Positions 23,295-31,507 of a DNA stretch of 64,000 bases are shown piece after piece. Made by a program: the position numbers and the translations under genes. Below the pieces are notes generated by a model. The model was not told the DNA's origin and made no database searches. It was given only the letters and a program-made list of their open reading frames with translations. Each line of letters begins with the position of its first letter. Position 1 is the stretch's first letter. The DNA lies in the NCBI RefSeq assembly GCF_000196895.1, contig NC_014297.1, positions 1,999,345 through 2,063,344 on the forward strand, read 5' to 3'. The stretch is from Halalkalicoccus jeotgali B3. Lineage in GTDB: Archaea; Halobacteriota; Halobacteria; Halobacteriales; Halalkalicoccaceae.

Positions 23295-24740
23295 GTGAGC
23301 CGCGTTCCGAACCCCGTTGCACTACTCATCCGTTGGGTCGGGCTGGCGCTCTCGCGGGCCGGTCTGATCGATCGCCACCGCGCCCGCCGGATCACCGACC
23401 TGGCGTGGCCCCGAGTAGTGACGGGCATCGCCCGAATGTCGAAAAACGCCGTCGACGTCGCGATGGTCGGGATCGCCGCCGGCTCGGGTGCGATCGCCGG
23501 CGTCGGGTTCGCGGGCTCGTACTGGGGGCTCGCCTTCGCGATCGGGGGCGGGGTCGCCGGCGGGACGATCGCGCTGGTCTCCCAGTCGTTCGGGGCCGAC
23601 GCCGACCGGGAGCTCGGGCGGGCGGTCCGCTCGAGCGTCCTGTTGGTCGTCGTCCTCACCCTCCCGATCACCGCCGGCCTGTGGGCGTTCTCGACCGAAC
23701 TGCTCGATCTGATCAGCAACGACCCCGAGGCGATCGAACTCGGGAGCCGGTACCTGCGGGTCGTCTCGGTGGGAGTGCCCTTCGCGGCGCTGAACCTGAT
23801 CGGCAGTCGCGTGCTCGTGGGGGCCGACGACGCCTACACCGCGATGCTCGCGCGGGCGGGCGGGGCGGTCGTCAACGTCGGGCTCAACGCCGTGTTGATC
23901 TTCGGGCTCGACATGGGCGTCGTCGGTGCGGCCGTCGGGACCGTGCTCTCGAACGTGGTCGTCGCGGGGGCGTTCGCGACGGGACTGGTCGCCGGCCGAG
24001 CCCCCGGGCTGGGTCGGTTCCCCGTCACCGTCTCGCCGACCGGCCCGTACCTCGATATCGGGATGGTCCGCCAGCTCGTCTCGATCGGCCTGCCGGTGAT
24101 GGGCCGGAACCTCGCCTGGCGGCTGGCGGACTTCCCGCTGCTGGCGATCGTCGACGTCTTCGGCCAGGACACCGCCGCCGCGTACGTCATCGCGCGGCGG
24201 ATCTGGGGGATCATGAACACGCCCGGCTGGGGCTTCGGGCTTGCGTCCTCTAGTCTCGTCGGCCAGGAACTAGGGGAGGACGACGAGCGCACCGCCGAGG
24301 CCTACGGCCGGGAGATCGTCCGTTTCGCGGTCGCAGTCTATGCGGTCTCGGCGCTGTTGGTCTTCGCGTTCGCCGAGCCGATCGTGCTGGCGTTCGTCGA
24401 CGATCCCGCCACCCCGACGGTGCCGATCGCCGTGTCGCTGGTCTATGCGGCCTGCGTCGCCACGATCCTTCAGGGCGTCTCGAAGGGCGCGGCCGGGCCG
24501 CTCGACGCCAGCGGCGACACGCGCTGGCCCTTCTATAGCCAGGCGATCGGAATGTTCGCCTTCTCGATCCCGCTCGCGTATCTCGGCGCGACGACGTCGC
24601 TTGGCCTCTGGGGGCTGTATCTCGCGTTCGTCGCCGAGACCGCCGTGCCGGCCGCGATCAACTATCACCGCTTTGCGACCGGCAAATGGAAGGTCATCAG
24701 CCGCTCGTACGGGCCGCGAAGCGCCACGAGCAGCGATTAG
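23295..24740 (+). CDS. MATE family efflux transporter
   Basis: The 481-residue membrane protein has twelve hydrophobic segments and MATE features: an N-terminal AMVGIAAGSGAIAGVGFAG stretch and the matching second-half repeat after NTPGWGFGLASSSLVGQELG, a signature region of the family. It exports cationic compounds by sodium or proton antiport; the substrate is unknown. GTG at 23295 is used because a GGCTTTTG promoter-like box ends 30 bases before it. It converges with the small zinc-ribbon gene downstream, overlapping its stop by four bases. Confidence 0.9.
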   Translation: MSRVPNPVALLIRWVGLALSRAGLIDRHRARRITDLAWPRVVTGIARMSKNAVDVAMVGIAAGSGAIAGVGFAGSYWGLAFAIGGGVAGGTIALVSQSFGADADRELGRAVRSSVLLVVVLTLPITAGLWAFSTELLDLISNDPEAIELGSRYLRVVSVGVPFAALNLIGSRVLVGADDAYTAMLARAGGAVVNVGLNAVLIFGLDMGVVGAAVGTVLSNVVVAGAFATGLVAGRAPGLGRFPVTVSPTGPYLDIGMVRQLVSIGLPVMGRNLAWRLADFPLLAIVDVFGQDTAAAYVIARRIWGIMNTPGWGFGLASSSLVGQELGEDDERTAEAYGREIVRFAVAVYAVSALLVFAFAEPIVLAFVDDPATPTVPIAVSLVYAACVATILQGVSKGAAGPLDASGDTRWPFYSQAIGMFAFSIPLAYLGATTSLGLWGLYLAFVAETAVPAAINYHRFATGKWKVISRSYGPRSATSSD

Positions 24741-24928
24741 AGGAGCAACATCAGGAGAACGATCAGCAGGACGACCAGCGCGACCAGCCCGTAGCGCACC
24801 CGTCGGTCATCGAGGAGGCCGCCGTCGTCGCCGTGATAGGGACTCAGCACCGTGTTACCGCACGACCGGCATTTGCTCGGGTTTCGCCGGTGGACGGTTC
24901 CACAGGAGTCGCACTTCCACTTTGCCAT
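24737..24928 (-). CDS. Small zinc-ribbon protein with C-terminal membrane helix (63 aa)
   Basis: The frame from the ATG at 24928 (MAKWKCDSC) carries CDSC near residues 6-9 and CRSC near 20-23, a compact rubredoxin-like or zinc-ribbon knuckle pair, followed by a linker and a single very hydrophobic C-terminal helix (VALVVLLIVLLMLLL) that should tail-anchor it. An in-frame upstream ATG at 24955 adds nine residues outside the ribbon. It diverges from the pilin-like gene at 25013 over a short AT-rich gap. Function is unknown. Confidence 0.75.
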   Translation of the reverse strand: MAKWKCDSCGTVHRRNPSKCRSCGNTVLSPYHGDDGGLLDDRRVRYGLVALVVLLIVLLMLLL

Positions 24929-24983
24929 CGACGGCCGTAGACGCCGAACATACATAAGGGAATTTGCCGATAGTATCGAAACA

Positions 24984-25005
24984 AATATATTTTTTTAAAT
25001 ATATT
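24984..25005. promoter_or_regulatory. AT-rich palindrome between divergent genes
   Basis: A nearly pure A/T stretch of 22 bases forms an inverted repeat (AATATAT and ATATATT arms around TTTTTTAA). It sits 8-29 bases before the ATG at 25013, where a TATA box is expected, and could serve the zinc-ribbon gene in the other direction. In such GC-rich DNA it is conspicuous. Confidence 0.45.
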
Positions 25006-25012
25006 ATCCTCT

Positions 25013-26440
25013 ATGAACGTGTCGCGGCGCCGAGAGTGGCGATCGGGCGAACGCGGGCAGTCCGAGGTGATCGGCGTCGTGTTGGTGCTCTCGTTGACGG
25101 TGATCGGTGCGACCGCGCTCGCGGCGACGGGCGCCGCGGTGCTTTCCGACTCCCAGTCGAACGCCCAGCTCTCGCAGGCCGAGAACGCGATGTCCCAGAT
25201 GAGTTCGAAGGCTAGTCTGGTCGCGCTCGGCGACTCCGGAAGCCAGTCGTTCGATCTGGGACGGCTCGACGGCGGGACGGTCGATGTCCGCGAGGACGCC
25301 GGTTGTGTGACGGTGTACACGGAGAACGCGACCGGATCGAACGTGCTGTACTCCGAACCCTACGGCGCGGTCGTCGCGACCGTCGATGGGACGGACGTGG
25401 CCTATCAGGGCGGGGGCGTCTGGCGGACGGACGGCGACGGGAGCGTGATGGTCTCGCCGCCGGAGTTTCACTATCGGTCGGACACGCTGACGTTCCCGAT
25501 CGTTCGCGTGACCGGCGAGGGACGGGCGAGCGGGGCCGTGGACGGGCGGTTCACGAACGTCAACAAGAGCAGTCAGATCTATCCCGCCGGGAACCGCCAC
25601 AACCCCCTCGAAGAGGGGACGGTGATCGTCGAGATCGAGAGCGAGTACTACGAGGCGTGGGGACGGTTTTTCGACGAGCGGACCGCCGGCGAGGTCGAGA
25701 TCGACCACGGGAACCGGACGGTGCGGGTCGAACTCACCGTTCCGACCGAGGAGCGCATCGAGAACGCCGTCGCCGTCGCCGAACCGAACGGCATCACGGT
25801 AAACGGCCCCGAGAAACCGGAACCCTACCGCGAGGGAGTTCAGTACCCTTCGGCGGATTCGGCGATCGACGGACGGGTCGAGGCGTGTACCGACCCCGAC
25901 GGCGAATGCGTGGAGTTGACGGGCGAGACGACGATCACCGGCGAGGACGGGGAGACGACCCGGTACTACGCGAGCGACGGGACGCCCCCCGACGACCTGA
26001 CGGTCGAAACGAACGGCGGGGACGTCGAACTCGTCGTTGACGGCGTCTTCGAGCCGGACGGCCTCTCGGTCGAGGGCGACGGGACCGTCTCCGTATACGT
26101 CACCGAAGGGTTCTCGCTCGCCGGCAACTCCGGGGCGAACGTCGGCGGGGATGCCGCCCAGTTGCGGATCTACCTCCATTCCGAGACCACCATGTCGTCC
26201 CAGAGGGGGACCCCGTCGTTCACCGGTGTGCTCTACGCGCCGAGCACGGACGTCGACCTGAGCGGGAACACCGATTTCGAGGGCGCGCTGATCGCCAAAA
26301 CCCTCCATATCAACGGCAAGGCGGGCAACTTCGAGTACGACGAAGCCCTCGCGGAGATCGCGATCGAGATCACCCCCTCGCAGGACCCGATCAGATACCT
26401 CCACGTGACCGACAACGAGGTCGGTGTCGAACTCCGGTAG
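25013..26440 (+). CDS. Large pilin-like protein with class III signal peptide and C-terminal beta-rich domain
   Basis: The 475-residue product starts with a charged leader, the prepilin-peptidase motif ERGQSEVIG (RG|QS) and one hydrophobic helix (VVLVLSLTVIGATALAA), the layout of archaeal type IV pilins. The remainder is beta-rich and acidic, with a segment near 350-440 (GNSGANVGG, then FTGVLYAPSTDVDLSGNTDFEGAL) resembling adhesin or PilX-like domains of minor pilins. From memory the family resembles haloarchaeal DUF7289. It converges, with no gap, on the seven-gene secretion operon to its right, so it is probably an accessory subunit, perhaps the exposed tip. Confidence 0.82.
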   Translation: MNVSRRREWRSGERGQSEVIGVVLVLSLTVIGATALAATGAAVLSDSQSNAQLSQAENAMSQMSSKASLVALGDSGSQSFDLGRLDGGTVDVREDAGCVTVYTENATGSNVLYSEPYGAVVATVDGTDVAYQGGGVWRTDGDGSVMVSPPEFHYRSDTLTFPIVRVTGEGRASGAVDGRFTNVNKSSQIYPAGNRHNPLEEGTVIVEIESEYYEAWGRFFDERTAGEVEIDHGNRTVRVELTVPTEERIENAVAVAEPNGITVNGPEKPEPYREGVQYPSADSAIDGRVEACTDPDGECVELTGETTITGEDGETTRYYASDGTPPDDLTVETNGGDVELVVDGVFEPDGLSVEGDGTVSVYVTEGFSLAGNSGANVGGDAAQLRIYLHSETTMSSQRGTPSFTGVLYAPSTDVDLSGNTDFEGALIAKTLHINGKAGNFEYDEALAEIAIEITPSQDPIRYLHVTDNEVGVELR

Positions 26441-27175
26441 CTACCGGAGTCGCAACCGGACCCACGTGACCGAGACGGACGTGTACTCGCAGTCGACGGT
26501 GGACTCGCAGTCGATGGTGAACTCGACCGTGTCCCCGGTTCGATTGGGCTCCAGTTCCGACCGGTCCAGGTAGCGCTCCCAGACGTCCGCACGCGGCGAC
26601 TCGATCACGACGGTGACGGGCTCCTCGCTCCTCACGACGTGGAGTTGCGTCCGCTGGTGGGAACTCGTCACCAACACCGTCCGCTGGCCAGCGATCGACG
26701 CCCGGTCGCCGGGCGTCGTCGTCACCAGCAAGGGCAGGGTCGAGCGCTCGCCGACGATCAGCGGCGGCCCACCCAGCATCACGCCGTGATCGCCGTCGGT
26801 GCGAACGATACCGCCGAGTTCGTAGGCGATCTCCGTATCGCCGTTCCGATAGACCAGCGGGTACGTTTCGAACGTAGAACTGTTCTCACTGTTCTCACCC
26901 CACTCGACCGTGACTCGTACCGGCTCGCCGTGGGCGAGCGTCCCGCCCGAGAGACGCATCTCGGTCGACCGGCTCGGCGCACCATCCAGGTGGACTTCCT
27001 CGACATTCGTCCCGAGTACTTCGAAGGCCCGCTCGACGTTGGTGACCCGTTCGGTGTGCTGTGCGTCCTGTAGCCCGCCGAACCCGGCGGTGAAGACGAG
27101 CGCGATCGTCATCGTGATCAGCGAGAACGTGAGGACGAAGCCGAGGACCTCGCTGACCGCCCGGTCGTCGCTCAT
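26441..27175 (-). CDS. Pilin-like protein, class III signal peptide (DUF7289-like)
   Basis: A 244-residue protein beginning MSDDRAVSEVLG (RA|VS prepilin-peptidase motif) with the hydrophobic helix FVLTFSLITMTIALVFTAGF, then an acidic beta-rich region with GEPVRVTVEWG and a short disulfide-capable pair near the C-terminus (two Cys in TIDCESTVDCEY). It is the last gene of the operon running from 33813; its start overlaps the preceding stop by four bases. The N-terminal half resembles the convergent pilin-like protein at 25013, suggesting duplication. Likely a minor pilin of the same machine. Confidence 0.82.
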   Translation of the reverse strand: MSDDRAVSEVLGFVLTFSLITMTIALVFTAGFGGLQDAQHTERVTNVERAFEVLGTNVEEVHLDGAPSRSTEMRLSGGTLAHGEPVRVTVEWGENSENSSTFETYPLVYRNGDTEIAYELGGIVRTDGDHGVMLGGPPLIVGERSTLPLLVTTTPGDRASIAGQRTVLVTSSHQRTQLHVVRSEEPVTVVIESPRADVWERYLDRSELEPNRTGDTVEFTIDCESTVDCEYTSVSVTWVRLRLR

Positions 27176-27630
27176 GCGGAGGTGACCTCCAGTCGCTCGC
27201 TCCCGGAGGCGTACTCGATACGGAGGTCTCCGCCACGGAGTCGCGACGGCACAGTCACGTCGTGGGCCGTCGCGACCCGGGTCGTGGATTCGACCGCCGG
27301 ATCGCTCGTTGTGAGGGTGAGTTCGACGTGCTCGCTCTCGGGATCGGGGGCGATCTCGATCGCGTATCCGGCCCCCGCGACTCGACGCGGCAGCGCGACC
27401 GTGAGCCGGACGCTGGCGGCCTCGCCCTCCGCGCTCTGGGCTAGTCGATCCGCGCTCGCGAGGTCGGCGGCGAGTCGCTCCCCGAGGACGTCGAGTTGGT
27501 TCTGGATCGCGCGTTCGGACTGGGACTGCATCAGCGACCCCGCGGCGACGAACAGCCCGCTCAACAGCAACGCCGTGATGGCAAGCGTCAGCACGTAGTT
27601 AACGGTGACCGACACCCCGCGGTCGCTCAC
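27172..27630 (-). CDS. Small pilin-like protein (DUF7266-like)
   Basis: A 152-residue protein starting MSDRGVSVTVNYV (RG|VS motif) followed by the helix LTLAITALLLSGLFVAAGSL and an acidic globular part with VRLTVALPRRVAG and VELTLTTSDP strands. The class III signal implies processing by a prepilin peptidase and assembly by the ATPase/core proteins encoded upstream. It overlaps both neighbours by four bases, so the operon is tightly coupled. The DUF number is recalled, not checked. Confidence 0.82.
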   Translation of the reverse strand: MSDRGVSVTVNYVLTLAITALLLSGLFVAAGSLMQSQSERAIQNQLDVLGERLAADLASADRLAQSAEGEAASVRLTVALPRRVAGAGYAIEIAPDPESEHVELTLTTSDPAVESTTRVATAHDVTVPSRLRGGDLRIEYASGSERLEVTSA

Positions 27631-28481
27631 GCCGACTCACCCGCCTGCACGGTCGTTTCGGTGGTGTATTCGAGTTCCGCGGTCCGATAGTGGATCGCGA
27701 GGTCCACACTTTCGACGGTGGTCGGCCCCGTCGCCCGGAAGTCGTACGAGCCCGTCACCCGGTCGGCGTTCTCGTATCGGATCTCGTTCGGTTCGGTGGG
27801 GAGATCGAACGCGGCCTCTCGCCCGTCGATCGTCCCGTTTCCGAGATCCACCTTGACCGGGGTCGCGTTGGAGGGGCGCGCGAAGGTCCACGAGCTCCCG
27901 TTGGCCTCGATCGCGATCCGGGCGTCCTCCGTATCCGGCGTCGTCTCGACGGCGATCGTCAGCACCCAGTCGCCCACGACCAGTCGGAACGGGTCCTCCG
28001 AACCGGTCGCGGGTTCGACCGACTCGATCGTCAGGACGAACCGCTCCATGTCGGTTACGTTCCTCGCCACGGTCGCGTTGGATCCGCTCTCGGCGAACGC
28101 CCGGGATTCGATCTCCCAGTCGATCGGTGACCCCTCGTGGATCTCGGAGGTCGTCTCGGCGACCGCACCGCGGGCGAGGTGGCGCTCCGAGAGCGTCCTG
28201 TTGATGGTCTCGGTACCGTTCTCGACGCCCGCGACCGGCAGGTTCCCCTCGTAATAGCGTTCGTTTTCCGCGGCGATCAACTCGCTCACCGACCCGACGA
28301 CGGCCGCCCGGTACTCGAGCGCGTCGGCGCCGCCCGCGTCGACGCCACGGGTCGCCAGGTTCTCCGTATAGATGACCGTGTTCAACAGGACGACCAGCGC
28401 GACCAGCACCACGGCGATCGTCAACCCGGTCACGAGGATCAACTGGCCCCGCTCGGCCGTCGGGCGGCTCAGAGCCGCCAT
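27627..28481 (-). CDS. Pilin-like protein (DUF7261-like)
   Basis: A 284-residue protein with a 14-residue leader, the motif ERGQLILV (RG|QL) and a long hydrophobic helix (TGLTIAVVLVALVVLLNTVIY). The rest is acidic and beta-rich, with ENGT/NRT-type sequons suitable for N-glycosylation. It is the largest pilin-like protein of the operon itself. It overlaps the gene before it by 13 bases and the one after by four. Confidence 0.82.
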   Translation of the reverse strand: MAALSRPTAERGQLILVTGLTIAVVLVALVVLLNTVIYTENLATRGVDAGGADALEYRAAVVGSVSELIAAENERYYEGNLPVAGVENGTETINRTLSERHLARGAVAETTSEIHEGSPIDWEIESRAFAESGSNATVARNVTDMERFVLTIESVEPATGSEDPFRLVVGDWVLTIAVETTPDTEDARIAIEANGSSWTFARPSNATPVKVDLGNGTIDGREAAFDLPTEPNEIRYENADRVTGSYDFRATGPTTVESVDLAIHYRTAELEYTTETTVQAGESA

Positions 28482-29062
28482 ACGACGATCCTCACCTCCA
28501 CGACGGTGTACACCTGGCTGTCCGGGTCGATGTCGGCCGCGTAGAACTCGTCCTCGGCTTCAGCCAGCGTTTTCGACGCCGTTTCGTTGCCACCGAGTTC
28601 CGTCGAGTCGTAGAGAACGACCGTCCGCGTCGCCGAGACGGCGTTGTCGCTTGGCGAGCCCATCACGACCATCGGCTGTGTGTTCCACCCTGTCGATCCG
28701 GAGTCGCTCCGGTATCTCACGTCGACGTTGTACGCCAGCTGGCGGTCGGCGAGGAACGTCGAGAGAGTCTGCGAGAGCGGGTTCTCGGCAGGAGGTGTGG
28801 TGGTGTAGTAGGCCCGCTCCTCGGAGGAGGCGACGAATCCCGTGGTTTCGTTCCAGTGGACGACCGCCTCGCGAAGCGAGCCGTTCTCGGCGGTCACCGC
28901 GAGCAGGTCGTTCGCGACGGCTCGGTGTTGGTTCTCGAGGTGCTGGTTCGACGTACTCGCAGACAGGGGCGTCACGGCGGTCGCCTGACTCGCGAAGACG
29001 AGCCCGGCGACGAGGATCAGGGCGGCGACGAACGCTTCGAGGGTGTGGGCCTGTGCGCGCAC
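28469..29062 (-). CDS. Pilin-like protein (DUF7288-like)
   Basis: The 197-residue product is read from GTG at 29062, giving a very short leader, M/V-RAQAHTLEAF (RA|QA motif), and the helix VAALILVAGLVFASQATA. GTG is preferred because it is one base from the stop of the preceding gene and places the motif at the N-terminus; upstream in-frame codons give an Arg/Ser-rich tail unlike haloarchaeal protein. The acidic globular region contains NETTG and NETAS sequons. Part of the same secretion operon. Confidence 0.8.
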   Translation of the reverse strand: MRAQAHTLEAFVAALILVAGLVFASQATAVTPLSASTSNQHLENQHRAVANDLLAVTAENGSLREAVVHWNETTGFVASSEERAYYTTTPPAENPLSQTLSTFLADRQLAYNVDVRYRSDSGSTGWNTQPMVVMGSPSDNAVSATRTVVLYDSTELGGNETASKTLAEAEDEFYAADIDPDSQVYTVVEVRIVVWRL

Positions 29063-29063
29063 G

Positions 29064-29501
29064 CTACCACACCTCCACCGTGAGGCGGTGGTTCTCCCCG
29101 CCGATCGAGACGAGACGCTGGGAGATCGACACCGACGCGCCCGGTGGCGGCTCTTCGCCACAGGTCAATGCCGTTCCGTTCACTACCGCTGGATCGTCGC
29201 CCGATCCGATCGCGATCCGCGCGTTTCGTCCGTCGATCCCGAGTTCCGATTCGATCGGACAGGTCTCGAAGAACGCCTCCGTTTCAGTCGTCTCAAGCAG
29301 GTTCGGCGTCGTCGGATGCGAAACGAGGGTATCCTCCGCTAGCTGTGCGGCGCTGCGGTCGGCGACGAGATCGTCGTCCACGCCGTGGCCGGTAAAGGGG
29401 TCGAACATCGTCGGGACGAACGCGAAGACGAACCCGACCGCGATCAGGAAGACGGTCATCCCGACCAAGAAATCCATCCCCGTCTGTGCGCGCTCGCTCA
29501 T
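29064..29501 (-). CDS. Pilin-like protein (DUF7287-like)
   Basis: A 145-residue protein beginning MSERAQTGMDFLVG (RA|QT motif) with the helix MTVFLIAVGFVFAFVPTMF. The globular region has two cysteines (FETCPIE and LTCGEE), a possible disulfide outside the cell. It directly follows the membrane core gene, overlapping its stop by four bases, the usual place of a major or first pseudopilin. The ATG at 29501 is the only start that keeps the class III signal short. Confidence 0.82.
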   Translation of the reverse strand: MSERAQTGMDFLVGMTVFLIAVGFVFAFVPTMFDPFTGHGVDDDLVADRSAAQLAEDTLVSHPTTPNLLETTETEAFFETCPIESELGIDGRNARIAIGSGDDPAVVNGTALTCGEEPPPGASVSISQRLVSIGGENHRLTVEVW

Positions 29502-31507
29502 CCGACCACCGCCCAGACCGCAAGCGCGATCGTCAGTAACACGACGACGTACTTCACTCCACTCAGGATGGCCGCATCGCGGATGTAGCCGCTGATCAGC
29601 CCCGAGAGGATCGCCTGCATCGTCACCGCGTGAAAGAACAGCACCGACAGGAGCCCGGTATCGATTCCGCCGCCGAAACTGGGGCCGCCGCCGACGCTCG
29701 TGGCCTCCGCCCCGCCGGTGTCGAGACCGGCCATCACGTCGAGGAACTGGGTCTTGAGGATCGCCATCACTGCGAGCAACGTGAGGTAGGTCATGAGGAT
29801 GATCACGACCTGCATGCGGGTCCGAGAGCGGCGCTCGCGCTCGATCTCGTCTCGATTCTCGCTCGCCTGTGCTGCGGTCGTGAGGACGGCCGTGATCTGA
29901 CTCGAGGCCTCCTGGGCCTTGCTGATGAGTTTGACCGTCCGGGCCAGCCGGGGGATGTGGTACTCGTTGTTGAACTCCGTCAGCGAGTCCTTGAGACTCG
30001 TCCCGTAGGCGACCTTCGCGTGAATCACCTCGAACTCGCGGGCGAGCGGTCCCGAGGAGGTCTCGGCGACGACGCGGATGGATTCGAGCAGCGTCATGCC
30101 GGTCTCGTTGGCGCTCGAGAGTTTCCGGAGGGTATCCGAGAGCGACCCGGTGATCGCCGTCCGCGAGTGGACGTTCCACTCGCGAAAGACCGCGAGCGGA
30201 ACACAGACCACGTAGACGGGAACGTACACCCACAGGACGGTCGCGCCGACGGGCGCGGCGACAAAGCCCGACCACGACAGCGGTGCGGCCCCCGAGACGA
30301 CAGCGGTGATCAGTAGCGCCAGCGCGGCGGGTATCGTCAGCGCAAGCGTGTAGGTCGGGTGATCCCGGAAGAAGCGATGGGGATATCGGAGCAACCGTCC
30401 GGTCTCGTAGCTCCCCTCACGGCGCTCGATACGATCGAACATACCGAACCGTCCGGCGTACCGGTGGATCAGCCCGAGATCGAAGAGGGGGTTTCGTCCC
30501 GTCGAATCGGCCGTCTCGTCATCGGCCCCGAGATAGCCGTCGCCGGGTTCGTCCTGCTTGACCGTCGAGACGAGCACGAGAAAGCCCGCACCCACCAGCG
30601 GAATCAGCGCGTAGACCGTCGCATACAGCATGAACTCCGAGGCCTCCCCGAGCATGCTCATGATCACGAGCAGGATGATGAGAAGCAGGGGAAACAGCGA
30701 GAGGGTCATATACATCTCGCCGAACAGTTCGAGGGTCTCGAGGGTGAGTTCCTCCTGCTGTTTTGCGGTGCGCATGTGTTTGTCCTTCTTGTCCTCGAAA
30801 AAGCGCGTCATGTCGCCGCCGGAGTCGACGATCGAGAGCATGTCCGTCAGAAACTGGCTCAGTTCCTCGGAGGGGGTCTCGCGGGCCTGGGTCCTGATCG
30901 CACTGCGGTAGTCCGTATCGAAGTACTCGGTCTCGTGGACGATCGACTGGAACTCCCGGGAGACCTCCCCGTACGTGTCGTCGGCATTCGCTATCGCCTC
31001 GAGGATCTCGAGTTGGTTGAGTCCGCCGACCGACAGCGCGTACATGAACGCGATCGAGTCCGCAAGCAGCATATCGATCTCCCGTTTGCGCGCCGAGACC
31101 CGCGAGTAGGGGATCGCCACGAGCGCACCGAACGCGAGTGCGAACCCGGCCGACCCGAAGGTCACGCCGGTGATCAGGACCAGCGAGGGGATCCGCGCCG
31201 CGATCACGAGTTCGAGCAACCGGTCGTTGGGGATCGACACGCCGATGATCGGCGGGGAAACCAGCCCGGTTGCGAACAGTCCGTATCCCGCGGCGATACC
31301 GACGATCCACAGCAACCCCCCCGAAAGCACGCCGTAGGCGAGCGCCCGCGAGAGGTAGTGTTCGACGGTATCGCCCATCCGGGCCCGCTTGAGCGTGGTC
31401 TGGAACTCGGCGGCGAACTGGCTGTCCTCACCGAACAGGCGACGATAGAGCGGGTAGAAGGCGTCGCCGAGTCGGTCGGTCCCGCCTTCCCCGAGCGCGA
31501 GGCTCAC
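29498..31507 (-). CDS. Archaeal type IV pilus/Tad membrane core protein (two T2SSF/TadC domains)
   Basis: A 669-residue protein with two GspF/TadC-type domains in tandem: one about residues 135-300 (MLADSIAFMYALSVGGLNQL and TRFFEDKKDKH), another about 490-610 (TLRKLSSANETGMTLLESI, YGTSLKDSL), each followed by membrane helices. This double form corresponds to bacterial TadB plus TadC in one chain and forms the platform on which the ATPase acts. It overlaps the ATPase gene and the first pilin-like gene by four bases each. Symbols such as pilC are used for homologues, but the paralogue number cannot be set. Confidence 0.93.
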   Translation of the reverse strand: MSLALGEGGTDRLGDAFYPLYRRLFGEDSQFAAEFQTTLKRARMGDTVEHYLSRALAYGVLSGGLLWIVGIAAGYGLFATGLVSPPIIGVSIPNDRLLELVIAARIPSLVLITGVTFGSAGFALAFGALVAIPYSRVSARKREIDMLLADSIAFMYALSVGGLNQLEILEAIANADDTYGEVSREFQSIVHETEYFDTDYRSAIRTQARETPSEELSQFLTDMLSIVDSGGDMTRFFEDKKDKHMRTAKQQEELTLETLELFGEMYMTLSLFPLLLIILLVIMSMLGEASEFMLYATVYALIPLVGAGFLVLVSTVKQDEPGDGYLGADDETADSTGRNPLFDLGLIHRYAGRFGMFDRIERREGSYETGRLLRYPHRFFRDHPTYTLALTIPAALALLITAVVSGAAPLSWSGFVAAPVGATVLWVYVPVYVVCVPLAVFREWNVHSRTAITGSLSDTLRKLSSANETGMTLLESIRVVAETSSGPLAREFEVIHAKVAYGTSLKDSLTEFNNEYHIPRLARTVKLISKAQEASSQITAVLTTAAQASENRDEIERERRSRTRMQVVIILMTYLTLLAVMAILKTQFLDVMAGLDTGGAEATSVGGGPSFGGGIDTGLLSVLFFHAVTMQAILSGLISGYIRDAAILSGVKYVVVLLTIALAVWAVVG

